NCBI RefSeq assembly: GCF_014529535.1
Contig: NC_050736.1
Location: forward strand, 1,178,001 to 1,242,000
Length of the DNA stretch: 64,000 nt
Direction: 5' to 3'
DNA from: Bradysia coprophila
Lineage: Eukaryota > Arthropoda > Insecta > Diptera > Sciaridae
In this document: positions 36,333 to 46,120 of the stretch, in pieces
Layout of the letters: every line of letters begins with the position of its first letter
Numbering within the stretch: the first letter of the stretch is position 1
Program-made: the position numbers and the translations under genes
Notes under the pieces: model-generated
The model's database searches: none
Seen by the model: only the letters and a program-made list of their open reading frames with translations
Told to the model about the DNA's origin: nothing

Positions 36333-37538
36333 TTAATCACTTTTCAATACAAAATCGTATTTGATGTTCTTTTTTACTGTCCACTTCTTGAATACTTCCT
36401 CTTTGAGAGTAATCCACGCCAATCTGTATTCTTCGGCAGAATTTTTGGCATCTGAATAACTCATTAATCTATTAAACGGGAATGTCGATTGCTTACCGTC
36501 ATGCACACTCAAAACCACGTCTAAAAATTGTCTGTATATTTCCATCTTACTGATCAGTAGACGACCCATTGATGTGTTGAGTTTCTTTTTAGTCACTCCT
36601 TGTCGCTTGCCTCCAACGGCAATTTCAAGATTCCTATATTCGACATCACACCAAACAATGCTATTCGAAGACGGCGTACGAGAATCCGTATGCGAAAATT
36701 CAAATTCAATGTTCCCGTTTGCCACTGTGACTGTTGGATTTTGCATTCGATATCGTTCCGGCAATGTAATCGAATATTTGTTTAGCCAACGCTTCCAAAT
36801 GGCTCTCTCAATCGATTCAACATTACCAACACCGCATATTGTGAATGAACTTAAATAAATTGGACGCTCTAATATTGAATCGAGCAGAGCTCCCTGTATT
36901 CCTAGTATATTCCAGCGGGACAATTTATCACTACACGAAACAGACAGTGTGCGTATTCCCTTTCCCGGCTTCGTTCTGATTTCGCCGATGTCTTGGGACA
37001 TTAAATCGATAACATCCGTTTCAAATAATTTTCCCCCCGTGGCATGGGTTGACGGAATTCTACCACCAACATTGTCATCGTTGTTCGCATCCTGTTTTGG
37101 TTTCTTACAGTACGGTTCATCGTCATCGTCTTTAATATCAAAAATGCTAGCATCGCCGCATGGTGGGTGCGTAGTAAAGAAATGAAATGATATTGTCGGG
37201 TCCAGCCGAAATTTTTTGTTTGCATCATCGAAGGTAAAATGTTTCCGCTGTCTTACGCTATCCAGTATGTATCGCAGAAAACCGCGTCTTGACATAACTT
37301 CGGCGTGGGAATCGTTGATAATTTCACCAGAACTCGAGAGAATGTAATCCTTTCCGAGACATTTGGTTCCGGTTCCAATCGCTACCACTTCAAGAACATC
37401 GGTATTCTGATTGTATTTTAAAATGCTTGAAAGAACTGTCCATTCGTTGCACGATGGTTTACCGGTCTTTGGAAGACTTTTGAATTTATGAAGTGATACG
37501 GTTGCTATTCGGTCAGCAGAGGGTGCAGACGAAGTCAT
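36333..37538 (-). CDS. Adat1: tRNA-specific adenosine deaminase 1 (ADAT1)
   Basis: One long coding exon encodes 401 aa from the ATG at 37538 (MTSSAPS...). Codons upstream in the same frame are intron: TTTTTTTTTGTAG ends at 37550, a good acceptor, so the mRNA leader is spliced. The deaminase signature is complete: the zinc ligands H78 (NDSHAEV, with proton-shuttle E80), C127 (THPPCGDAS) and C202 (VSCSDK), together with KCLG and the late GGKRQGVTKKK region typical of the A-deaminase (ADAR/ADAT1) domain. In eukaryotes ADAT1 converts adenosine 37 of tRNA-Ala to inosine. Length is close to the fly homologue's. The gene lies convergent to FoxD and I see no operon-like partner. Confidence 0.93.
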   Translation of the reverse strand: MTSSAPSADRIATVSLHKFKSLPKTGKPSCNEWTVLSSILKYNQNTDVLEVVAIGTGTKCLGKDYILSSSGEIINDSHAEVMSRRGFLRYILDSVRQRKHFTFDDANKKFRLDPTISFHFFTTHPPCGDASIFDIKDDDDEPYCKKPKQDANNDDNVGGRIPSTHATGGKLFETDVIDLMSQDIGEIRTKPGKGIRTLSVSCSDKLSRWNILGIQGALLDSILERPIYLSSFTICGVGNVESIERAIWKRWLNKYSITLPERYRMQNPTVTVANGNIEFEFSHTDSRTPSSNSIVWCDVEYRNLEIAVGGKRQGVTKKKLNTSMGRLLISKMEIYRQFLDVVLSVHDGKQSTFPFNRLMSYSDAKNSAEEYRLAWITLKEEVFKKWTVKKNIKYDFVLKSD

Positions 37539-37550
37539 TTTTGTTCCATC

Positions 37551-38828
37551 TACAAAAAAAAACATAAAGAACAGTATCGCAAAGAATATCGTAGTTGCAT
37601 CAGGAGGTTGCTGCCTGTAAATCACAGATCAATGTATATGTAATACAAAAATCGCACTGGAGCTACCTAACAGTGTGAAGCGATTCAATACAAAGATACA
37701 GTCAGATAAATCACTCTCACAACCATCCTTAGTAAACAACCGGGTTCAAACAAACATGTATACTAACCTCTCCTTTTCTGATCACTGCTCTTTTGCACCT
37801 TTAGTTACCACTTCCTTGTTCTTATAAAAAATGTTAACTAAAATAACAACAGAAAAGATAAAAACAACAAAACACTGATCCTCTTTTGACGTTTTTCGAC
37901 ATTAGAAATTTGGAGATGAGAGCAACAATTAGATTGGGTAAGTGTGGTAGTTCACATCACTCCGAACGACAATATTGTTGTTTGTTTACATGATTGGTCA
38001 ATGTAAATTTTTCGTAATTTCGGTGGTTTTGACGAATATTTTAAGTCAACCGTTGATTGCACTGTTAAAAAAACACAAGAAGCTCATTTCCGCACAAAAT
38101 CTGAATTAAATCACATCGAAATCACAGAAATTATTACAATTTTCACGGTCGACACTACATTTTTGTGTTGGTGATTTGACGTTTCAAAAACAATACTCAT
38201 TAAGATTAACGACTTTGACGACGATTTTCTTCGTTAAGCCATATTTGACCAAGTTCAGAGTGGATGTGATTTGGGTGTGAAATTGAGTGGGAAGTGCTAT
38301 TTTCATCGATTTTCTTTTTGTAAAATCTTTTAAATGAGACAATATTTTGAGAATGCCCGATGTACCAGTTTCTTATTTTTCGTGTTTCTACTCATACAGT
38401 GAATGACATCTCAAATGTCTGTGTAGCTCTGGAACAAAGTCCTTTGTATGGAATGAAAAATTCTAGAAGCTATATCGGCCAGGAGTCTTGGACCCATGAC
38501 GTATTTTGGATTTTGAAGTCTTAATTTACAAGCTTTCAAAATATTATAAGAAGACGTCGCTCCGAGGCTTCCTTCTCATCCAAAACCAATAAAAGTAATT
38601 GGTACAATCAATGAGCCCAGATAAATACTATTCGACAATTACCGTACTTCATGTAAGAACGATTTAGCTCACATGAATTGTCATGAGCTGATGTGTGAGA
38701 GGGCCCGTGTTCGATCCCAGAGATGTGCGGTTTTTTATTTCAGAAATTCAACTCTCTCTCAAGAGAGAGCTTAGGATGCGTTTACTTTTCATGTGCTGGT
38801 TTCTCTCATGTGCTGGCGTACCAGTAAT
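37551..38828. other. ADAT1 leader/promoter region and repeat remnants
   Basis: This must contain the ADAT1 promoter and 5' leader exon; I cannot place the donor. From about 38160 onward it is repeat-derived: 38200-38392 is the empty-site relative of 19691-20085, 38395-38419 is one terminus of the mariner-type MITE, and a tRNA-like segment lies near 38650-38730. Confidence 0.55.
38650..38730 (+). repeat. Possible tRNA-derived SINE head
   Basis: TTTAGCTCACATGAA resembles a polymerase III A box, and 50 bp later CCGTGTTCGATCCCAGAG resembles a B box (consensus GGTTCGANTCC). I cannot fold a full tRNA, so a degenerate SINE head is more likely than a tRNA gene. Confidence 0.35.
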
Positions 38829-38945
38829 GTTCATCCTCGCTCGTATATAAATGTGTATAACATAAATGAAATAATGAGGTAATACCAAGTGATTTTGTGT
38901 TTATTTCTAAATGCGTCACATTTATTTGTCGATATTTCAAGATAA

Positions 38946-39780
38946 CCCGAGCAAAAAAAACGATCCAAAAAGTATATGCATATACTGGTTTTTAAGTATA
39001 TGATCATAAACTTTTATGTACTCTCCGGTCCAGCTATATATAAGGGTATAATTAAATACTGCTTACAGTATTGAACAGTTACTTCTATATCCTAGTTCCT
39101 TCCAAGTACATAAAAGTAAGTGTTCATATACTGTATTTACAGTATTTACTCGTACCCTTATGTATACTCTTGCATACTAAAAGTCAGTCTGTCATGAATT
39201 CTCGTCGGGGAAACATCCTTGTGAGGTGACATGTAAAACCAACGTTCAAAAATAAGAAAATTCATGAAATATCAGTTCATATTATACTGTTAATTCCGTT
39301 GTCGTTTTTCTTGTTAGGCGTATCTGTAGGGTCTCTTGTTAGGAATATGTATAGGGCTTTGTCTCGTTAGGTATTAGGGATTCTCTGACGACAACGGATA
39401 TTAACAGAAAAATGTTAAAAACTGATAAGAAAAACTTGGTTTCATTAATTTTCTCATTCTTTAAAGTCAACAAAGATTGTGACTAGCCGAAGATGGGTAA
39501 TCAAAACTGAAAATGTCATAGTTCATTGGAAGCAAGTTTTGTGGAAAATTTCAACTTTCTCACAAATGTCACCAGAGCGTCATGAGTATATAAAAGTATA
39601 CGGGGTGATATGCTAAATAAGCATATGAAAGTGCATGACGGTACACTGAATTTTCATATACTTCCATATACTGGTTTTGTATGGGAAAAAATCGAAAAAA
39701 GGGTATCCAAATACTTCACAGTTTACAAGGAAATAGTCATATACTTTCATATAGTTTTTCGTCGATTTTTTTTGCTCGGG
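38946..39780. mobile_element. 835-bp inverted-repeat element just after the 415-aa gene (unit 1 only)
   Basis: Ends CCCGAGCAAAAAAAACGAT and ...GATTTTTTTTGCTCGGG are inverted repeats. Unit 2 lacks it: CAAGATAAGTCTATGCC there versus CAAGATAA | element | AACTCTGCC here, with at most an AA duplication. Inside are many TATATACTGG/CCAGTATAT-like segments and a TTGTTAGG-containing inverted repeat (about 39285-39407). No transposase is seen. Confidence 0.85.
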
Positions 39781-39789
39781 AACTCTGCC

Positions 39790-41488
39790 TTAGTCGTACT
39801 CTGGATTAATTCTCGATTCAACCATATTCTGTGCAGCTTGCGCCGTTTTAAATACAAAGAAGTCAATGTTAAATACACCTAACACTTCATTTTCATTATC
39901 CACTTGATCAGATACCCAATTACTACCCATGTGATTGTCTGTATCGTCACCTTCTTTAAATCCACCACTCTGTATATCATCGCCACCAACAACATCAATG
40001 CCGCCACTTAGAATCGACATCGATTTTGGTTTCGGCGCGTTATCGGAGACTTGGTGTACACCATTTTTATCTCTATATGAAATGTATTTCCAAACTTTGA
40101 CATATACACGACGATATCCGATTGCTTCTTGGGTTGGAATGCCCAAGTCTTCAGCCGACGTAACTACAATGGCATGTCTCGAATAACCATACGTCTGTGT
40201 CGTCCATCCTGTATGTGGCATGAGGCTCTTAGTTACAATGTCCTCTCCTTTTTCCAATTTTATACTGTAGCCAAACCCTCCATGGGTTTTAGTGTAAATG
40301 CGGATACCTATTTAATAGAAAATTTAGTGATTTAATGGATTATTGCCATCAAGTCAATGTGTGAGAATTTTACAGAGAATGAATCAAATCTCTCGATAAG
40401 AGAGTAAAACGATTCGAGTATAACATAAAAAAAGCTTAGTGCTTTTTGAAAAAGTACTAAATTAGGAAGTGAAAGCTCTAGTGAACCAAATTAAGTGATC
40501 GAGCATGTAAATTCCCCTGCGAATATACTCAAAGTTAGCATGTACAACATATACAGCCAGACCAGATTGAATAAAAAGTTTAAAGTTCCTATGCTTGCAC
40601 TGTTTTTTCGAAATGGATGGTCGAACACTTTGAAGCTAATTTAACGTAAGATGTGGATGTGGAGTAGTGTGGTGGGTTCGAATTTGAATTTAAATTAGTT
40701 GTTGAGAGTACAACGAGACGTAATGTGTGTTTTCAAAAAAACGGTAGTACGAACATACCTATTGCGGTTTCCTTTTCACACAGAACAACATTTTGAAAGT
40801 CCGTAGCTACACCAAGTTTGTTGGCCGGTCTTACATTTGTCATCAATATTGGCACAATTTTATCTGACGAAAGTCCATTATTCCGTATGATTGTAACTAT
40901 AATATCTCCATTTTCAAAAGAATCGGCACCAACACCAATTAGGTCGGGATGCTTCTTGCGTATAATGTCTGCCATACGCACTTTACTACTGCCGTAAAGA
41001 AATTTATCGACCACCATCTGATCTTCAGCTTGTAGTCCAATTATTGCCTCAGTTATATCTTTTAAGTCTTTTGCACTTGGAGACACGAATCGCCATGAAC
41101 TTGTCTCCGTATCAGCGTGGATGAATTTCTTTTCGATCAAAAGATTACGTAAGTCAGCAAGATTATGACTAACATCGAACCTGAAGGATTGACGAATTGT
41201 GTCCGCGAACACATCAAGATTTTTCTTGAGATTGCCCACGAGTATCTTGTTAGTGCCGTAGATATATGCGCTGACTGGAATATATTGTTCCTCGTGTAGG
41301 TCAGCGGTTCTAGTTACTTTGCCATTTTCTACTATTGCGAAACGCCAAGTGTCCTCGTCATCGGCATCGATTATAATGTACTTTTTTTCGATCAAAAATT
41401 TTCGGAATTCTTCCAGCTTCTTCGTGAAATCGTACTTGGTTAATATTTGGCGTTCTTCAATCACAATACTAATGTCTTGTTCGCTCAT
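39790..41488 (-). CDS. Uncharacterised 415-aa protein, copy A
   Basis: Two exons, 40759-41488 and 40307-39790, join across a 451-bp intron (donor GTATGT, acceptor AAATAG, phase 1) to 415 aa. The start at 41488 is in AAAATG context, ~103 nt after a TCAGT initiator. I do not recognise the family. The N-terminal ~165 residues hold two related ~65-residue repeats, each with an LxxLRxxLIEKK-(Y/F)I core, a D/E-rich turn, a WRF tripeptide and YG(T/S)(N/S)K near the end. The C-terminal exon starts with a GGFGYSIKLEKG segment, then Tyr-rich YSRHAIVVTSAE and YRRVYVKVWKYISYRD strands and an acidic Gly-rich linker. No signal peptide or membrane segment is seen. Copy B (54448-56409) has identical exon lengths and differs mainly in exon 2. 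The stop codon is only 9 bp from the 835-bp insertion. Confidence 0.88.
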
Positions 41489-41588
41489 TTTAATGATGAA
41501 ATGGAACTTTTCACGCTATTTTCGCTTGTATTAATTTGATGGAAATAGAATTACAAATCTTTACTTGAATCACAACAGCGGGTCACTT

Positions 41589-41626
41589 ACTGAATGAATA
41601 ATATAATCGATGTTCTTGCTTATATA
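41589..41626 (-). promoter_or_regulatory. Core promoter of copy A (TATA + Inr)
   Basis: TATATAAG at 41626-41619 and the arthropod initiator TCAGT at 41593-41589 on the minus strand place the likely start of transcription at 41591, 33-35 bp after the TATA box. The same pair with the same spacing occurs upstream of copy B. Confidence 0.65.
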
Positions 41627-41983
41627 ATATTCTATGCTTATCTCCGGACCATGTTGTTTATGCCTCATAAAAAAATGTTAAAATTAAAGCAACAGCATTC
41701 ATGATTGCAACTTTTAATTAACTTTTCGAACTTTTGATTTTTTTTTTTGAGTAACTTTTACAGCCACTCAAATATATACTCTGCCGAAAGTCGTTAGTTT
41801 CACTTCACGAACCAAGAAAACCCTTTTAAAGCAAATGCACTGATTGTATTTCAGTTTAGTGAAATAAAGAAATTGTTTTTTACCTTGAACGAACCTTGGA
41901 GCGAGCGTCCCGGACTGTGATTGCGTTTTTTACTTTCGTTTTCACACAGTTTGAACTACCTTGTGTGTTATTATTAGTATATT
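41627..41983. other. Upstream region conserved between the two units
   Basis: About 41490-41905 aligns with 56410-56765 with small indels, including the ATATACTCTGCCGAAAGTC and GTGAAATAAAGAAATTGTTT segments, and probably contains regulatory sequence of the 415-aa gene. Confidence 0.55.
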
Positions 41984-42528
41984 CAACGCACTCAATCAAA
42001 AGTGATCATAGTCGACAGCTGCCCAAGAGAGTACTATTATTTGTATGAAATGGTTTTTTACAGTGTGTTACAGTTATATGACACGCTGTTAAGTTTCAGC
42101 ACCCTATTTAGAGTATCACTCATGAAGTGTGACAAGGCGATGGACTGGCAGCTCTATTTTTCAACATTTTTCTTGAGAAGGTGATAAGAGAGAGCGATGT
42201 GGAAACCAGCGGTACAATCTTCAGAAAACTGAGTCAGTTGTTAGGATATGCTGACGACCTAGACTTAATTGGACGGAACGTTTACATCGTTAAAGAGAAT
42301 TTTACGAAAATGAAGGGTGCTGAGTTCGGTCTAAAGGTCAGTGAGAGGAAAACCAAGTACATGACAACTTCATTGTCTGATGGCAGACCAACGGACCATA
42401 CGCTGGAGGTGAATGAAAAGGTTGTAGTGCCCGCCTAAGTAAATAAGTACCTACTCATGCAGTGTTATACAGTTATATGACACACTGTCAAGTTTCAGTA
42501 CCATATTTAGAGTTCTTGAAATGCGTTG
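41984..42528 (-). mobile_element. M1 MITE containing a LINE fragment (unit 1 only)
   Basis: Left end CAACGCACTCAATCAAAAGT, right end CTTGAAATGCGTTG, flanked by a perfect 7-bp duplication gtatatt (41977-41983 and 42529-42535). Unit 2 lacks it. The MITE's right half is present twice (about 42060-42127 and 42457-42528) on either side of a reverse-transcriptase fragment. Confidence 0.85.
42161..42438 (+). pseudogene. Reverse-transcriptase fragment (RTE-like LINE) inside the M1 element
   Basis: The frame from about 42181 carries the RT catalytic block LLGYADDLDLIGRN and the following GLKVSERKTKYM, the palm and thumb transition of RTE/BovB-type LINE polymerases. Only ~85 codons remain. Confidence 0.8.
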
Positions 42529-42539
42529 GTATATTACGT

Positions 42540-43386
42540 TACTGCTTTCAATTTTTTGTTTTGACAAGTTGGAGAGCTGGAGAGCTGTATTCCCACTCGT
42601 CAAAGGAACAATTTGGAAGCAGTTACGTACTATATTTTACGTGCTTCTGGTCGGTAACAGCAAATAGTCATTTTCATGTTACGGGGAATGATGGCATTCC
42701 TAACATTTTTATCGGATTTACGGCCCTTATCATGAAAACTTACCTGTTTGGGACGATTGATCTGAAGCATTTTTGCTTGTAGTCCTCACTTCGTTCAATC
42801 GTCCAAAACAAACAGTTTTTTTTTGGTGCTGGAATTCTCCATGGTCTTAAGACAGTTCACATTACAGACAGTTCAAAATTAGAAAGAACCTTGAACCAAA
42901 CGTTTTTGGAGCGTTTCGAAAATTGCAGATATTAGCAGCAGTGAAACCTTGCTAGCGATTGGTCATTAAGGTGTAGTTTCTCTGACTTTTCGGGAAGTCT
43001 TGATTCGATCCACCGAAAATCCGAAATTTTGTGCGACACACTGGTCTGAATGAAAGATAGTGACAAACAAAGTTATGATGATGTGATCTTTTGACTTGCC
43101 TCTTGAAACAATTTTGAGAAAAAAAATGTTATGTTCCATGTCACAAACATAATCTTATCGCATAACCGAAACATTTGAGACCAGTAAATTCAGGTAAAGA
43201 AAAATTAGGTTTAGGGTTATTTTCGGATTTTTTATCGCTCAAAACGTCTTGGTTGAGACGAGAAATTCATCAATTAAATTGAATCAATTAATTGAAATAA
43301 AGTGTCCATTTAGCTTTGGAAGACATCCTAACGGCTAAAAAGAATTGCACGGAGTGACGCTTTCACCCTTGTCAATTACGTATTAC
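42540..43386. other. Non-coding, shared with unit 2
   Basis: About 42545-43190 aligns with 57050-58025 (e.g. ATTTTACGTGCTTCTGGTCG, GGACGATTGATCTGA). GGACGATTGA at 42751-42760 pairs with 42795-42804 around a CTTGTAGTCCTCACTTCG loop; the stem is kept in unit 2 (57275-57328). No gene is seen. Confidence 0.55.
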
Positions 43387-43586
43387 CACGATAGAGTAAA
43401 GTTAACCAGGCTGGAGCGCTGATTTGACAAGGGACCTGAATAATCTAGTATCTATATTTTTTGTGAATAAAATTTTTCAACTTATGTCAGTGTTCATTTA
43501 AGTTGATTTTCATACAGTGTATTAGGTCCCTTATTTGACGTTTCGAAAATGAATCGCTCCTGCCTGGTTTAATTTACTCAGCCGTG
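43387..43586 (+). mobile_element. MITE, family M2, copy d
   Basis: Starts CACGATAGAGTAAAGTTAAC and ends TTTAATTTACTCAGCCGTG. Flanks gtattac (43380-43386) and gaattac (43587-43593) match in six of seven positions. Confidence 0.9.
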
Positions 43587-43593
43587 GAATTAC

Positions 43594-46120
43594 GTAGAGT
43601 ATTTTCAGAAGAGAAACGTTTGAGGTGGTTTACGTAGAGATTTTGGATTTCATCAAAAAAAGGTTTAACACTCAACCACGAAGTATATTACTTAATTTAG
43701 GAGCTCATTTTCAAAAAATCTCCAAATAACTCTGATGATTGGGATAAAAAGTTCAATTTTCAAAGAATTCTTAAAAGGAAAATAACTCGGATTAAGAGTA
43801 ATTATAACTAGAGAGGAAATTCGTACGACGAAATGTGGTCCCAACATTAGTTTGTATAGCGCCTGTATTATAATATAATCTGGGATGTTGATTCATTTCT
43901 CTAGCTCAATTTCCGTCAGATTGATGCACATATTTGGGGTCTTTCTAGACAATTGCAACTTACGCAAATGGTGGTTGTGATTAGGGCATTTCTTAACTTC
44001 CACCATGCAGTATTGATGTCGTAAGTGGACCGCGGAATTTGATCTCGAGTAAACGAGTGGATGTAAGAGGATGTGCGCTAGTTAGACCCTTCCTTTTTTG
44101 GTTGTCAGACAAGCGAAAACGAGAAAAAAAATGGTGTCGGGAATCTCGCACACGCGAATCCTTTTACGAAATGTAACGAAAATTCATGATTGTCCGAATT
44201 TCACCACTTAGAGGTGAGGTGTGCGAGACTACCCTACCAAACAAATGGGAAAAAGGTAGTGGATAGTGAGCTGAAAAGCGAAAAGTGAGCTTGCACAAAT
44301 TTAAATGACGATAGGTCAGGGCTTATTATTGGGAATTTCAGTTCTCAAAATTCTAAAAATTTTTAAAAAATTCTAAAATTTGTCAAAATTCTAAAAAAAT
44401 TCCTAAAACTCTTAAAAATTCTTAAAAAACTCCAAAAAAATCCAAAAAAATTCTTCGAAAATATTTTGCATTTAATATGATTAAATTTTTAGTCTACTAC
44501 CTTGACTGAAAGTCAGGGTTTTATGACAGAAAATAACCTTAAATGTTCGTAACGACAATATGATATTTTGAAAATGTTCTACATTGGCATAAAACGTTAA
44601 ATACGGAAAACGTCCGTACACTTGTTGCCGCGATAACTCAAGTAATTCTTTACCGATTTTCAAAATTTTGGTTTTAATCGACGGAGAATGAAAATCATGA
44701 GGTTAAATTCGTAGATGGGCAATATTGAAGTTGTAAGATAGAAGTAATTCTTTACACAACTTCTTTTCTTTTTATTACCACGCCATTTTTTCGTTGGTTG
44801 GTTGAGTGGTCATTAAGTTCTAGAAATTGAGTTTGTATAAGGACAATGTTCGTTAAAACAAAAAAAATATTGTAGAAGATACCTAACTTCACTCGGTCTT
44901 AGTTCAGTAAAGTGAGTTTTAAAAGTAAGTTTAAGCATGGATTTACATGACATTAAATGTTTTCTGGTGGTTCCGACCAGTAGGTGGCTAAGTTCGAAGA
45001 AGTTAATTTTTGCGTGAAATTATATTCTTAAAAGAATATTTTTCATGCTTATAGGACATATGAAAGGAAATATTTGAACGAGTGTAAATATTGCGGCCAG
45101 AGTAAAGCAAGGGCCGTAATTCATACGACTTTAATTAATTCAAGAGGTAGGCAAGAAAAAGTAGACTCATATTTATTGGATGTAAAACACAATGAAAGTA
45201 AATGGATAGGTATGGCCAAACGTTCAAATTTGTTCTAGCCGGAGCACATACGGATTTGCATGACGCCGCCTCAAACGAACTCCGTATGTGCTCTGACTTG
45301 TATGGACTGGCCATACCTACTTATCTACTTTCATTGGTAAAACATCGCTCGCTCAACCTTCAACTCACAGCTCTCTTTGTTTCTTCAGAAAATTAAATAA
45401 ATTTTGAGTTTTCTAAAGGGTCAGTGAAAATAAAAGAGATTCAGAATTAATGATGTAGCAAATAGACCATTCTTGTATCGCTTTTTCATCTGCCTATAAT
45501 TTTATGTTCTTAGAAATACCAGCTTGTTTAAAAACGGTGAGAAGACTGGGACTGCAATTATTGCAAAACTTAGTCAGTCAAGTGACCCGACCCACCTAAG
45601 AGGTGGGGCCTAGTTTCAAACTCAAACGTTTTGTCCAGCTCGTTTAAGATGGGTCGGCACTATGTCAGGGGCGACTTCATCAGTCGAAATCGTCTTAGAC
45701 ACAACTTCATCTGATAAAATTGAATTTTGAATTGTCCGATTTGATAAACGTAACTGACAAATGAATTGCACGAATTTATCTTTTTACAGCAAGAACAAAA
45801 AAATTCTTAAAAAATTCTTAGAAATTCCTAAAAATTCTTGAAAATTCTTGAAAATTCCTAAAAATTCTTTAAAATTCCTAAAATTCTTTAAAATTCTTAA
45901 AAAATTCCCAATAATAATTCCTGCGATAGTTCCATTAGAACAATATCGATTGTTGATCCTAAAACTAGCTTTCCTGCCTCACTGTCAAAACGAAAAATCA
46001 AACGAAAGAATTTTTGAAATATTTTTCAACTTTATTAAACATTCCTAACACTACCGTCAAACTGGTAAAATGAGCGATTGTTTTAACGATCACATCAGAT
46101 TATTAAAAGTCACAGCGTTC
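43594..46120. other. Unit-1-specific non-coding DNA with hairpins and simple repeats
   Basis: No gene is seen. TCTCGCACAC near 44153 pairs with GTGTGCGAGA near 44220. Simple AAATTCTTAAAA-type repeats occupy 44340-44460 and 45790-45910. GACCCACCTAAGAGGTGGGG forms a stem at 45589-45610. The hairpin at 45191-45335 is listed separately. Confidence 0.55.
45191..45335. repeat. Hairpin with 28-nt arms
   Basis: AATGAAAGTAAATGGATAGG... (45191-45218) pairs with 45308-45335 with few mismatches; an inner stem GGAGCACATACGGA / TCCGTATGTGCTC (45241-45254, 45281-45293) surrounds a GC-rich loop. Confidence 0.8.

Noticed and set aside
37539..37625. 29-residue hydrophobic N-terminal extension of ADAT1 that looks like a signal or membrane segment
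   Set aside because: It is the polypyrimidine tract and acceptor of an upstream intron read as codons and has no ATG; ADAT1 proteins start close to the MTSSAPS position.
38650..38730. Possible functional tRNA gene
   Set aside because: A- and B-box-like segments exist, but no acceptor stem or anticodon arm can be drawn; a degenerate SINE head is the better reading.
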